Shown here piece after piece: positions 1-7,882 of a DNA stretch of 64,000 bases. The notes beneath the pieces were generated by a model. That model ran no database searches and was not told the DNA's origin. It saw only the letters and a program-made list of their open reading frames with translations. This DNA is from Paenibacillus spiritus (GTDB taxonomy: Bacteria > Bacillota > Bacilli > Paenibacillales > Paenibacillaceae), in NCBI RefSeq assembly GCF_008710135.1, contig NZ_VYKK01000015.1, positions 1-64,000 on the forward strand, given 5' to 3'. The position numbers were made by a program, and so were the translations under genes. Position 1 is the stretch's first letter, and every line of letters starts with the position of its first letter.

Positions 1-87
1 ATTAAACAAACTGACGCCAGTAGAGTACCGACGCCAGCTTGCAACCTAGGTGTTTTTTTCAATGTCCACTAAATGGGGTCTTGACCA
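1..87 (+). mobile_element. Right end of an IS3-family insertion sequence
   Basis: The first 49 bases encode the last residues of an IS3-type transposase. They are followed by 13 bases and then a terminal-repeat-like stretch at about 63-87, which read outward on the minus strand begins TGGTCAAGACCCC. IS3-family repeats typically start with TG and lie just past orfB. The rest of the element is outside the window, so the family call rests on the C-terminal peptide and this repeat. The element ends about 20 bases short of the zinc-protease stop codon. Confidence 0.6.
2..49 (+). CDS. IS3-family transposase OrfB, C-terminal tail (partial at window edge)
   Basis: Reading from base 2 gives LNKLTPVEYRRQLAT followed by a stop at 47-49. 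The LxPVEYR motif is the characteristic extreme C-terminus of IS3/IS150-group transposases, where the integrase core (rve) domain ends. Only 15 residues are visible, so catalytic DDE residues and intactness cannot be judged. The downstream terminal repeat supports the call. Confidence 0.6.
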   Translation, partial: LNKLTPVEYRRQLAT

Positions 88-106
88 GTCTTGTCTATGG
101 AAGCCA

Positions 107-772
107 TTAATCTCGATTGTTGAAGATGCCGATCAGACGGATGAGCTCCAGCAGGGAGACGAGAGCGGCTGCCACATAGGTCAGCGCTGCCGCGTTCAGC
201 ACCTTCGCAACTCCGCGTTCTTCCTCGTTGCGGATATAACCCTGTTCCACCATCACCTGGCGGGCCCGGTTGCTGGCGTTGAACTCGACCGGGAGCGTAA
301 TCAACTGAAACGCAACGGAAGCGGAGAAGAAGATGATACCGATTCCGATCAGGTTGAAGTAATTGAACATGAACCCGGCAAGCAGCAGGAACGGAGCAAT
401 CCCGGAAGCAAAGTTCACGAGCGGGAAGATCCGGTGACGAAGCACCAGCATCGGATAATGCACTTTGTGCTGGATGGCGTGGCCGACTTCGTGGCAGGCA
501 ACCGATACGGCCGAGATGCTGCGCTCGTAGTAGACCGGCTCCGACAGGCGGACGACGCGGTGAATCGGGTCGTAATGGTCGGACAGCGTGCCGGGAACCG
601 GCTCGATCGGGATATCCTGCAATCCGTTCGAGTCGAGCATATGGCGGGCGGCTTCATAGCCGCTTAATCCGTTCTCGTTCGGTACCTGGGCATAACGGTT
701 AAAAGTGCTCTTCACTCTGAACTGCGCCCAGATCGTCAAGATAAAGGCGATAATTATGAGCAAATAAATCAT
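107..772 (-). CDS. yugP: Zinc metallopeptidase, YugP type (Zn_peptidase_2)
   Basis: A 221-residue membrane-associated protein. It starts with a hydrophobic segment (MIYLLIIIAFILTIWAQ) and contains the zinc-binding HExxH motif in ACHEVGHAIQH, followed by further hydrophobic stretches (about residues 140-175 and 195-215). These features fit the neutral zinc metallopeptidase family PF04298, whose B. subtilis member is YugP; its substrate is unknown to me. I chose the ATG at 772 because GGAGGG lies just upstream, rather than an earlier in-frame ATG without a site. It lies 38 bases after the MerR gene on the same strand and is probably cotranscribed with it. Confidence 0.85.
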   Translation of the reverse strand: MIYLLIIIAFILTIWAQFRVKSTFNRYAQVPNENGLSGYEAARHMLDSNGLQDIPIEPVPGTLSDHYDPIHRVVRLSEPVYYERSISAVSVACHEVGHAIQHKVHYPMLVLRHRIFPLVNFASGIAPFLLLAGFMFNYFNLIGIGIIFFSASVAFQLITLPVEFNASNRARQVMVEQGYIRNEEERGVAKVLNAAALTYVAAALVSLLELIRLIGIFNNRD

Positions 773-810
773 AAATAGTGTCCCTCCACTGTAAGTATGC
801 AATAGCGGTA

Positions 811-1236
811 TTACATCGGCGGCCCCTGCGACAGCAGCAGCCGAATCGCCTCCATGCAGGCCGCTCCCTGCGGAATCAGCCCTGCGAGCGCCCTGCGGGC
901 CTGGCTGGGCTTAAGCTGGCTCAAGAAAGGCTCAAGCGCTCTGACATCGCGCTCCACGCGCTGCATATGCGCTTCCAATTCGGCCAGCTTGGCGGAGACG
1001 GCGGGATCGGGCGCTGCCGGACTCCACTTCTCCAGCATGGATCGGATTTCTTCCAATGAATACTTCTCCTGCTTCAATTGATTAATACGCTCGAGAGCGA
1101 CCAGGGTTTCACGGCTGTAGAGCCGGTAATTCTTCTGGCTGCGCGATTCGGGCGAGATCAGACCGAGCTTCGTATAATAATCGACCGTCCGCTCGCTGAT
1201 GCCCGCCGCTCTGGCCAACTCGCCGATACGGTACAG
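811..1236 (-). CDS. MerR-family transcriptional regulator
   Basis: The N-terminus is a MerR winged helix-turn-helix (YRIGELARAAGISERTVDYYTKLGLI), followed by a dimerisation helix and a short effector region of about 60 residues with one cysteine. Canonical MerR proteins begin around YRIGEL, and those codons are present upstream of the first conventional start (TTG at 1218). The reading frame is open to a CTG at 1236, with GGGGAT about 6 bases before it, so I extended to that codon; a TTG start at 1218 would remove part of helix 1. The ligand is unknown. It precedes the YugP-type protease, is probably cotranscribed with it, and has a strong promoter upstream. Confidence 0.8.
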   Translation of the reverse strand: MYRIGELARAAGISERTVDYYTKLGLISPESRSQKNYRLYSRETLVALERINQLKQEKYSLEEIRSMLEKWSPAAPDPAVSAKLAELEAHMQRVERDVRALEPFLSQLKPSQARRALAGLIPQGAACMEAIRLLLSQGPPM

Positions 1237-1283
1237 GACGGTATCCCCAAGCGATCACCCCGTTTCTATCATGTCCTATACTC

Positions 1284-1312
1284 ATCATATCAACCCGAAA
1301 CCGTACAGTCAA
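1284..1312 (-). promoter_or_regulatory. Sigma-A promoter for the MerR-yugP operon
   Basis: On the minus strand, -35 TTGACT (1312-1307) and -10 TATGAT (1289-1284) are separated by exactly 17 bases. Transcription would start near 1277, about 40 bases before the MerR coding region. Confidence 0.75.
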
Positions 1313-1396
1313 ACGTCATGCTTTAGCGAAAATGTCTTCGGAAAAAGGCTGCCGGAAAGCACACCGCATTTTTTTTGGCTTTCCTGAAAAATATTC

Positions 1397-1425
1397 TTGT
1401 CAAGTTTGCTGCCATTGCTTATAAT
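1397..1425 (+). promoter_or_regulatory. Sigma-A promoter of the ammonium transporter operon
   Basis: -35 TTGTCA (1397-1402) and -10 TATAAT (1420-1425) have a 17-base spacer. A one-mismatch GlnR/TnrA-like half-site pair (TGTCA at 1398, TGCCA at 1410) overlaps the -35 region. Confidence 0.8.
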
Positions 1426-1446
1426 GACAATAAGAATTTCATCATT

Positions 1447-1463
1447 TGTCAGATTACATAACA
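1447..1463 (+). promoter_or_regulatory. GlnR/TnrA operator
   Basis: The 17-mer at 1447-1463 matches the GlnR/TnrA consensus TGTNA-N7-TNACA at every fixed position. It lies about 20 bases downstream of the -10 hexamer, so it falls inside the predicted transcript, a position that favours repression. Nitrogen control of amt by this family is well established in Bacilli. Confidence 0.8.
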
Positions 1464-1479
1464 TAAGGAGTGGGGATCA

Positions 1480-2877
1480 ATGAAAAGAAAATGGTTGTGC
1501 TTCATCTTAGCCATGATTACCCTCATGGTGTATCCGGTAAGTGCATTCGCGGCAGACGGACCGACAACGCCGGATTTGCAGATCGGACTGGATACGGCGT
1601 TCACGTTCCTGGCCTTTATCCTCGTCTTCTTCATGCAGGCAGGCTTCGCGTTGCTTGAAGCGGGTTCGGTACGGATGAAGAATGCCGGCCACGTGGCCGG
1701 CAAGACGGTGCTGACGCTGGCAATCGCGTCGCTGTGCTTCTGGGCAGTAGGCTTTGCGTTCGGCTTCGGCAACGGGAACGACTTCTTCGGCACCACCGGC
1801 TTTATGTACAGCGGGGATTCGATGGTCAAGGATTTTGCAGATGCGCTGGGCTTCTCCGATGTGACAACGAATGTTAAATTTCTGTTCCAATTGGCCTTCG
1901 CCGCTGTATCGCTGGCCATCGTATCGGGCGGGATGGCCGAACGCGCCAAGCTGAGCGTCTACATTATCTTCGGCATTCTGTTCTCGGTCTTCATCTATCC
2001 GGTAGTGGCCCACTGGGTATGGGGCGGCGGCTGGCTCGCCGACCTCGGCATGCAGGACTACGCCGGTTCGACGGTCGTCCATCTGACAGGCGCAACCGCA
2101 GCGGTTGTAGCTACCATTCTGCTTAAACCCCGGCTCGGCAAATTCAACAAAGAAGGCAAGCCGGTTATTATCCCGGGTCATAACCAAGTATTCACGGTTC
2201 TCGGCGTTATCATTCTCTGGTTCGGGTGGTTCGGGTTCAATCCAGGCAGCGCGCTGTCCCCGATGGGCGGATTCTTCGGCCATGTTGCTCTGACAACGAA
2301 CATTGCGGCTGCGGCAGGCGGTCTGGCCGCTCTGATCGCTTCCTGGCTCTACTTCGGCAAATCCGATATTCCGGCTATGCTGAACGGGGTATTGGCCGCT
2401 CTGGTTGCCATTACCGGCGCCTGCGCCTTCGTTGAGCCTTGGGCAGCCGTCATCATCGGTCTGGTCGCCGGCGCTTTCACCTTCATGACCTCCCAGTGGC
2501 TGGAGCGCGCCGGTCTTGACGATCCAATCTACGCCTTCTCTGTTCATGGTATTGCAGGGATGTGGGGCGCCGTCTCCACAGGCTTGTTCGCAGACCCGGA
2601 TCTCATCGAGGCCAATGCGCTCGTCGGCAAGGCAGGCTTGTTCTACGGCGGCGGCTTCCATCAGCTGGGCATCCAGCTGCTCGGCGTTGCCGGATCGTTC
2701 GCCTTCGTAGCCGTGCTGTCCTTCGTCTTCCTCTATATCATTAAAGTCGTCAACGGTCTTCGCGTAACCGAAGAAGAAGAACTGATGGGCCTGGACCTCA
2801 GTGAACACGGCACTTACGGATATCCGGAACAGATGAAGCTTGTAACGGATTCCGAGTCCAAGACGCTGGGCAACTGA
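1480..2877 (+). CDS. amt: Ammonium transporter (Amt/NrgA)
   Basis: A 465-residue Amt/MEP/Rh-family channel. An N-terminal signal-like segment (residues 1-25, ending AFAA) is followed by about 11 membrane segments. Family features include the FALLEAGSVRMKNAGH region and FSVHGIAGMWG with its pore histidine. It carries NH4+/NH3 across the cell membrane during nitrogen limitation. The start at 1480 has AAGGAGTGGGG just upstream. No glnK/PII gene follows, unlike the usual amtB-glnK arrangement; a GlnD-like nucleotidyltransferase and an exonuclease gene follow instead. A GlnR/TnrA box in the leader indicates nitrogen regulation. Confidence 0.93.
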   Translation: MKRKWLCFILAMITLMVYPVSAFAADGPTTPDLQIGLDTAFTFLAFILVFFMQAGFALLEAGSVRMKNAGHVAGKTVLTLAIASLCFWAVGFAFGFGNGNDFFGTTGFMYSGDSMVKDFADALGFSDVTTNVKFLFQLAFAAVSLAIVSGGMAERAKLSVYIIFGILFSVFIYPVVAHWVWGGGWLADLGMQDYAGSTVVHLTGATAAVVATILLKPRLGKFNKEGKPVIIPGHNQVFTVLGVIILWFGWFGFNPGSALSPMGGFFGHVALTTNIAAAAGGLAALIASWLYFGKSDIPAMLNGVLAALVAITGACAFVEPWAAVIIGLVAGAFTFMTSQWLERAGLDDPIYAFSVHGIAGMWGAVSTGLFADPDLIEANALVGKAGLFYGGGFHQLGIQLLGVAGSFAFVAVLSFVFLYIIKVVNGLRVTEEEELMGLDLSEHGTYGYPEQMKLVTDSESKTLGN

Positions 2878-2914
2878 TCTGAAGCATTCACGGCTTACAC
2901 GGGAGGCGGACCAT

Positions 2915-3997
2915 ATGCTACTGCCGGATACGAAGGATTGGCACGGACAGCCGGGGCTCCGGGGTCTGCTAACAGCCGGTTCGCCTCTGGAGTTAAGGCG
3001 CAGGCGCATGGAATGCCAGTCGATTCTGCTGGAACAGCTTCACACGCTGCCGATTGAAGTCTGGATGCAGCGGGTTAACCGAATGCACGATGCCGTGCAG
3101 GGCAGGGCGGTGGAACTGTGTGAAATGCAGATGGAAGAGGCGGGCCATGGCCCGCCTCCCTGTGCTTATTCCTTCGTTGTCTTCGGCAGCGCAGGGAGGC
3201 AGGAAGCGACTTTATGGAGCGACCAGGACAACGGGCTCATTATGGAAGGGCCGGAGACGGAGGAGCTGAGCCGGTATTTTGAGAATTTCGGATTCCGGCT
3301 GTCCCGCTTGCTGGCTGAGGTCGGTTATGAGAAATGTCCCGGCAAGGTCATGTGCTCGGAGCCGATGTGGAGAAAGACGCTGCCGGAGTGGAAGAGGCAG
3401 CTGGAAGAATGGAGGGCACGGTTCGAGTGGGAAGCGGTCCGCTATCTGATTATCGCTTCCGACCTGAGGCATATTGCAGGAGACCGTGCTTTGACCGAAG
3501 CGTGGCTGGATCATTTTCACGAGGGATTCCGCGACAACGAGCGGCTGCAGGTTGCCGTTCTGCGCAACACGGTGCGCCACAAGGCCACCTTGAATCTGCT
3601 TGGCCAGGTGATGACCGAGCGCTTCGGCGACCATGCCGGCGGATTCGATGTCAAATACGGACTGTATATTCCGCTGGTCAACAGTGTCAGACACGTATCC
3701 TTGTCCCGGGGCATCCGGGCCACCTCCACGCTGCAGCGCCTTGAACTTCTGGCGGAAGGCGGAGAGGAAGCTTGGACGGGCAGAGTGAAGGAAGCCTTCC
3801 TGACGGCGCTGGGCATGCGGGCCAAGACCGCCTATACGGTTCAGGAAGGAATGCTGATCGGGAGCGATTATGCTTCGGAAGAAGCGCTTCAGGATAAACG
3901 GCTCCTGTCGGAACTGCGGGATAGCCTGCTGCTGGTCCGGCGCATTCACCGCGCCTTGCAGCGCCAGCTTCGGTCAGCGGAAAGGAGACAGCTATGA
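2915..3997 (+). CDS. DUF294/GlnD-like nucleotidyltransferase-domain protein
   Basis: A 360-residue protein with the nucleotidyltransferase-fold signature GSAGRQE (91-97) followed by SDQDN (102-106), the metal-binding acidic pair of the DUF294/GlnD fold. A C-terminal helical region of about 150 residues resembles the DUF294 C-terminal domain. No CBS or cyclic-nucleotide domain is visible. GlnD uridylylates PII; whether this protein modifies any partner is unknown. It begins 37 bases after amt with a GGGAGGCGG site, and its stop overlaps the next start (ATGA). The operon context suggests a role in ammonium or nitrogen signalling, which is inference. Confidence 0.75.
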   Translation: MLLPDTKDWHGQPGLRGLLTAGSPLELRRRRMECQSILLEQLHTLPIEVWMQRVNRMHDAVQGRAVELCEMQMEEAGHGPPPCAYSFVVFGSAGRQEATLWSDQDNGLIMEGPETEELSRYFENFGFRLSRLLAEVGYEKCPGKVMCSEPMWRKTLPEWKRQLEEWRARFEWEAVRYLIIASDLRHIAGDRALTEAWLDHFHEGFRDNERLQVAVLRNTVRHKATLNLLGQVMTERFGDHAGGFDVKYGLYIPLVNSVRHVSLSRGIRATSTLQRLELLAEGGEEAWTGRVKEAFLTALGMRAKTAYTVQEGMLIGSDYASEEALQDKRLLSELRDSLLLVRRIHRALQRQLRSAERRQL

Positions 3998-4737
3998 AAG
4001 AACCGAAAGCGGGGGGATTCTGGAGTACACTGCGGCATGGAGGAATGCCCTCTGCCCTGGCCTCGATGCGCGGGGGGGCGGCTTCGCAGCAGTCGGCCCA
4101 GCAGATGGCGTTTCTGCGGTCGCTCATGCGGGAGAAGCGGCGTCCCGAAGTGCTGCATACGCCGCTGTCCCAACTGGAGACCGTCGTATTCGATCTGGAG
4201 ACGACGGGGTTCTCGCATCAGGGCGGCGACGAGATTATTTCCTTCGGAGCCGTTAAGGTCATCGGGCAGGAGATTCAGGAGGAGACCTTCTATACCCTGG
4301 TCAACTGCACCTGTCTGATCCCGGCGTCCATTACCGAGTTGACCGGCATTTCGGCTGAAATGACCCGGGAAGCTCCTCCGCTGATCGAATGTCTGCACCG
4401 CTTCCTGTCATTCGTCGGCCAGCGGGTGCTGGTCGCCCATGCCAGTGCCCATGACAAGGCGTTCCTGAACACGGCGCTATGGAAGACCTCCAAGGTCCAG
4501 CTGACGCACCGGGTGCTCGATACGATGATGCTGGCCCGCTGGCTGGAACCGAGCCGGAGCAGCTATACGCTGGATGAGCTGCTGGCTATTCACGGCATTC
4601 CGATCCGGGACAGGCATAACGCTCTGGCGGATGCGCGCATGACCGCCGAGCTCTGGGTTAGCTACCTCAGAGATATCGCCCGGCGGCGCCAAGTCGAGAC
4701 GCTGGGAGACCTGTACGCTTATCTCAGCAGAACGTGA
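3994..4737 (+). CDS. DEDDh 3'-5' exonuclease (DnaQ/PolC-exo like)
   Basis: A 247-residue protein with an exonuclease domain from about residue 60. Exo I is FDLETTG (D67, E69), Exo II lies in VAHASAHDKAFL, and Exo III is in HNALADARMTAEL with the His-x4-Asp spacing of the DEDDh class. It would remove 3' nucleotides from DNA or RNA. The first 50 residues are a basic, non-conserved extension. The start overlaps the preceding nucleotidyltransferase stop by four bases, implying coupling. DUF294 plus DnaQ-type exonuclease pairs recur beside transporter genes in bacteria; their joint job is not known to me. The 3' end overlaps the convergent JAMM gene by 19 bases. Confidence 0.85.
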   Translation: MKEPKAGGFWSTLRHGGMPSALASMRGGAASQQSAQQMAFLRSLMREKRRPEVLHTPLSQLETVVFDLETTGFSHQGGDEIISFGAVKVIGQEIQEETFYTLVNCTCLIPASITELTGISAEMTREAPPLIECLHRFLSFVGQRVLVAHASAHDKAFLNTALWKTSKVQLTHRVLDTMMLARWLEPSRSSYTLDELLAIHGIPIRDRHNALADARMTAELWVSYLRDIARRRQVETLGDLYAYLSRT

Positions 4738-5225
4738 ACCGGAATCGGAACCAGTTCAAGTGGAACCAGTTCAAGTCCCGCCTCCATGCCTGAAGGAATG
4801 CTGCCGTCCCTGTCGCGGCTGGACAGACGGTAGCCTCTCCAGACCGGCAGCTCGCCCTGCTGCGCGGGCGGGGAACCGATCAGACAGACGGCAAAGAGGG
4901 ATTGCCATCCTGCCAGCCCGCGAAGATCCGCCGAGGAAGGCACCGGAGGAGAAGCGGGATGGGAATGGAACAGGCCGACAGGAGAAGGGGTCCGGCACAC
5001 GGCCCGGACCCAATCGGCGGGATGCGGAACGAAGGAATGCAGCGGGTCAGGCGCTACGTTGCGCATCGGCATGTAGCCGTCGATGCGCATGCCTCCCGCT
5101 GCGGCAGCGCCCAGCAGGACGCCGCAGGCTTCGTGCGGAAGACTGGTCAGCAGATGCTTCCCCAGCTCTTGCTGTACGGCGGGCTTCAGCCGAATGGCTG
5201 AAATCTCGCCCTGGAAGGCTGTCAT
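4719..5225 (-). CDS. JAMM/MPN (Mov34) metallopeptidase
   Basis: A 168-residue single-domain protein. It shows the JAMM zinc-protease pattern: a glutamate in LPHEACGVLLG near residue 30, then HSHP followed seven residues later by SSAD (FHSHPASPPVPSSADL). Bacterial relatives act as peptidases, some on sulfur-carrier or ubiquitin-like proteins; no such partner gene is nearby. The ATG at 5225 is preceded by GAGAGGGG. The gene is convergent with the exonuclease gene, overlapping its 3' end, and divergent from the thioredoxin-like gene. The terminator at 5248-5280 implies that the amt operon transcript may run antisense through this gene. Confidence 0.8.
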   Translation of the reverse strand: MTAFQGEISAIRLKPAVQQELGKHLLTSLPHEACGVLLGAAAAGGMRIDGYMPMRNVAPDPLHSFVPHPADWVRAVCRTPSPVGLFHSHPASPPVPSSADLRGLAGWQSLFAVCLIGSPPAQQGELPVWRGYRLSSRDRDGSIPSGMEAGLELVPLELVPIPVHVLLR

Positions 5226-5247
5226 CGCTTTACCCCTCTCTCTTCTT

Positions 5248-5280
5248 GAGGATTTCGCTCCGGCGAAATCCTCTTTTTTT
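5248..5280 (+). terminator. Rho-independent terminator, plus strand
   Basis: A perfect 11-bp stem (5248-5258 with 5263-5273), a 4-base loop and seven T residues. It points in the plus direction although the nearest upstream plus-strand gene ends at 4737. Confidence 0.85.
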
Positions 5281-5356
5281 GGTGCGCTGCCGCCTGTGCC
5301 GTTTGAAACCCGGCGCGGCCGGGGACACTGGAACGACAAGGAGGGATGGTGCGCCA

Positions 5357-6007
5357 ATGAACAGGAACCGGAAGACAATGCGCGGCTGGCTGGTCCTGCT
5401 GACGGCTCTGGCCGCAGCGGCGGGCGTGCTGCTCGGCCGCAGTGTATCGGAACGTCCCGGAGCCGGAGCCATTCCGGCGCTGGCCGCCCGGCCGGCGCAG
5501 GAGACGGCAGCGGCGGCGGCCGAAGAGGTAAGGAAAGAGCTGAAGACCGGACCCGAGCCGGGGATGCGGGCTCCCGCTTTTACCTTGCAAGGAAGGGACG
5601 GCTCCGAATATCGCCTGGGCGGCGAGCGCGGGAAGGCGGTGCTGCTGAACTTCTGGGTGTCCTGGTGCGGCCCGTGCCGGGACGAAGCGCCGGCGCTGAA
5701 CCGGATTGCCGAAGCCCATGCCGGGAAGCTGGACGTCTATGGGATCAACGTAACCGGATATGACGACCGCCGAAGCGCCGAGCGCATGGTGCGGAAGTAC
5801 GGATTGAAATTCCCGATTCTGTACGACACGGACGGTTCGGTATACAGGCTGTACCGGGGGACGGTCTTTCCGACGAGCATCCTGATCGACAGGAACGGCG
5901 TCGTGACCGAGGTGATCGTCGGCGGCCTGAATGAAGAACGCCTAGGGCGGGCGCTTGGCCGGATGGAGCAGACGGTAGAGCAGAGCGCTCCAGGGCACTC
6001 CCGATAG
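5357..6007 (+). CDS. TlpA/ResA-like thioredoxin-fold protein, membrane anchored
   Basis: A 216-residue extracytoplasmic redoxin. An N-terminal signal anchor (about residues 9-27) is followed by an Ala-rich linker and an AhpC/TSA-TlpA domain from about residue 70 with the redox motif FWVSWCGPCRDE. ResA and TlpA reduce apocytochrome or other exported thiols; the target here is unknown. The ATG at 5357 has AAGGAGGG about 9 bases upstream; the longer open frame upstream is antisense to the JAMM gene and was rejected. It is divergent from the JAMM gene. There is no ResB/ResC or CcdA gene nearby. Confidence 0.87.
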   Translation: MNRNRKTMRGWLVLLTALAAAAGVLLGRSVSERPGAGAIPALAARPAQETAAAAAEEVRKELKTGPEPGMRAPAFTLQGRDGSEYRLGGERGKAVLLNFWVSWCGPCRDEAPALNRIAEAHAGKLDVYGINVTGYDDRRSAERMVRKYGLKFPILYDTDGSVYRLYRGTVFPTSILIDRNGVVTEVIVGGLNEERLGRALGRMEQTVEQSAPGHSR

Positions 6008-6021
6008 CTGGAAAACAAGCG

Positions 6022-6042
6022 AAAAAGCCGCATCCGCGGCTT
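6022..6042 (-). terminator. Terminator for citramalate synthase gene
   Basis: A 7-bp stem AAGCCGC/GCGGCTT with a 4-base loop. On the minus strand it is followed by five T residues, just beyond the citramalate synthase stop. It lies between convergent genes. Confidence 0.7.
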
Positions 6043-6075
6043 ATTATGCAAGCAGGGCTGAGGCTTGAGAAAGGA

Positions 6076-7692
6076 TTAATGGTTGACGAGGCCGCGCTGT
6101 CCGAATTCGGTCCGCACCGGCTGTGGCGAATGGAGACCGAGAAGGGCGTAGCGCATACTGTCCACCAGCGCTTCCCAGCTCGCTTCAATCACGTTACCCG
6201 AGACGCCGACGGTGCTCCAGGCTGTGCGGTAGTCCCTGGATTCGATCAGGACGCGGACCTTGGCCGCCGTCTGGTCCTGCTCATCCAGCACGCGAACCTT
6301 GTAGTCGGACAAGTGCATATCCCGCAGCGAAGGAAAATACGGAATAAGCGCCTTGCGCAGCGCATTGTCCAGAGCGTTGACGGGACCGTTGCCTTCGGCC
6401 GCCGTATACAAGCTCTCGCCCGCAACATTCAGCTTCACGAAAGCTTCAGAGACAACGCTGCCGCCGGCGGTCTTCTCTACGAGCATTTTGAAAGACTCAA
6501 AGGTGAACAGCTCGTCGATCTCGCCGGTCGCTTCTCTAAGCAGCAGCTCCAGCGAAGCGTCGGCTCCTTCGAACTGGTAGCCCTGATGCTCCAGCTCTTT
6601 GATCCGGTCGATAATCTTCCGGGCCTGCTCGCTGCTGGGGTCCAGATGAAGCCCGATCTGCTGCGCTTTGGAGAGCACATTGCTCTGCCCCGCGAGCTCG
6701 GAGACGAGCACCCGCTGCTTGTTGCCGACCTTCTCCGGCTCGATATGTTCATACGTGCGGGAATCGCGGAGAATCGCCGACACATGAATGCCGCCCTTGT
6801 GGGCAAAAGCGGCCGAGCCGACATACGGCTGGTTCACCGGCATATTGACGTTCGCAATCTCGCTGACGTAGCGGGCGGTATTCGTCAACTGGGCCATAGA
6901 TTCGTGAGGAATGCAGGTATAATTCATCTTCAGCTGAAGCGTCGGAAGGAGAGAGCAGAGATTGGCATTGCCGCAGCGCTCGCCATAGCCGTTGACGGTG
7001 CCCTGGATATGCCGCGCCCCCGCCTGGACGGCGGCCAGCGTGTTCGCCACCGCAAGCTCACAGTCATTGTGCGTATGCACGCCAAGAGGCGCTCCCGGAA
7101 GGGCCAGACCGACGGCGGAGACGATCTCATGGACTTCGCCCGGCAGCGTGCCCCCGTTCGTATCGCACATGACGAGCCAGTCCGCGCCCGCTTCCCGCGC
7201 CCGGGACAGCACGGCGGCAGCGTATTCCGGATTGTGCTTGTAGCCGTCAAAAAAATGCTCGGCGTCAAACACGACCTCCAGTCCCTTGCGTTTCAGATAG
7301 GCGATGGAATCGCCGATCATAGCCAGATTCTCTTCGAGCGTAGTCTGCAGAGCGGTATGCACATGAAAATCCCATGCCTTGCCAACCAGCGTGGCAGCCG
7401 GCACGCCTGCGGCCAGCATGCGCTGCAGGTTCTCGTCCTGTTCGGCGAGGGAATGCTTGCGGCGGGTGCTGCCGAAGGCGCTGATCTTAGCGCGAAGCCC
7501 GAGCGACTGGACCCTCCGGAAAAATTCAATGTCCTTGTTGTTGCTCCCCGGGATGCCACCTTCAATAAAATGCACACCCAGATCGTCAAGCTTCTTGGCG
7601 ATCTTCAGCTTGTCGTCTGCGGACAGGCTGATACCTTCGCCTTGGGTGCCGTCGCGCAGCGTGGTATCGAAGATGGTGATGGACGTAGACAT
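6076..7692 (-). CDS. cimA: Citramalate synthase
   Basis: A 538-residue enzyme of the alpha-isopropylmalate synthase/homocitrate synthase family. The N-terminal TIM barrel has FDTTLRDGTQGEG near residue 9, the metal-site motif GVHTHNDCELAVANT, and GTVNGYGERCGNANL. A C-terminal LeuA-type regulatory domain starts near residue 400 and probably binds isoleucine or a related effector. It condenses pyruvate with acetyl-CoA to (R)-citramalate, a threonine-independent route to 2-ketobutyrate and isoleucine. The length and sequence fit the CimA group in Firmicutes, not LeuA. The ATG at 7692 is preceded by AAGGAGG. No other leucine or isoleucine gene is adjacent. Confidence 0.92.
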   Translation of the reverse strand: MSTSITIFDTTLRDGTQGEGISLSADDKLKIAKKLDDLGVHFIEGGIPGSNNKDIEFFRRVQSLGLRAKISAFGSTRRKHSLAEQDENLQRMLAAGVPAATLVGKAWDFHVHTALQTTLEENLAMIGDSIAYLKRKGLEVVFDAEHFFDGYKHNPEYAAAVLSRAREAGADWLVMCDTNGGTLPGEVHEIVSAVGLALPGAPLGVHTHNDCELAVANTLAAVQAGARHIQGTVNGYGERCGNANLCSLLPTLQLKMNYTCIPHESMAQLTNTARYVSEIANVNMPVNQPYVGSAAFAHKGGIHVSAILRDSRTYEHIEPEKVGNKQRVLVSELAGQSNVLSKAQQIGLHLDPSSEQARKIIDRIKELEHQGYQFEGADASLELLLREATGEIDELFTFESFKMLVEKTAGGSVVSEAFVKLNVAGESLYTAAEGNGPVNALDNALRKALIPYFPSLRDMHLSDYKVRVLDEQDQTAAKVRVLIESRDYRTAWSTVGVSGNVIEASWEALVDSMRYALLGLHSPQPVRTEFGQRGLVNH

Positions 7693-7822
7693 TATGAATC
7701 CTCCTTCAAAGGGAATGAATTCATCCATTATAGCATTTAACGCGGGAGTGTAACAGAGTGAGCCGACGGGAATAAGGAGGCAGAGCGAAGGGGAAGTTCT
7801 GAATCCGCCGCGCCGCCTGCTG

Positions 7823-7831
7823 TGGTATAAT
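7823..7831 (+). promoter_or_regulatory. Extended -10 promoter for dinB-like gene
   Basis: TGGTATAAT at 7823-7831 is an extended -10 element (TGn then TATAAT), 52 bases before the polymerase start. No good -35 hexamer is visible at the right distance, as is usual for extended -10 promoters. I saw no clear LexA box. Confidence 0.55.
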
Positions 7832-7882
7832 AGAAGGTATCGATTTAATCGGATCTGCGAGGGACCGGAAGAAGGTGAGACC

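Noticed and set aside
1507..3009. 500-codon minus-strand frame across amt
   Set aside because: Shadow of a clear ammonium transporter; similar long antisense frames across other GC-rich genes were discarded for the same reason.
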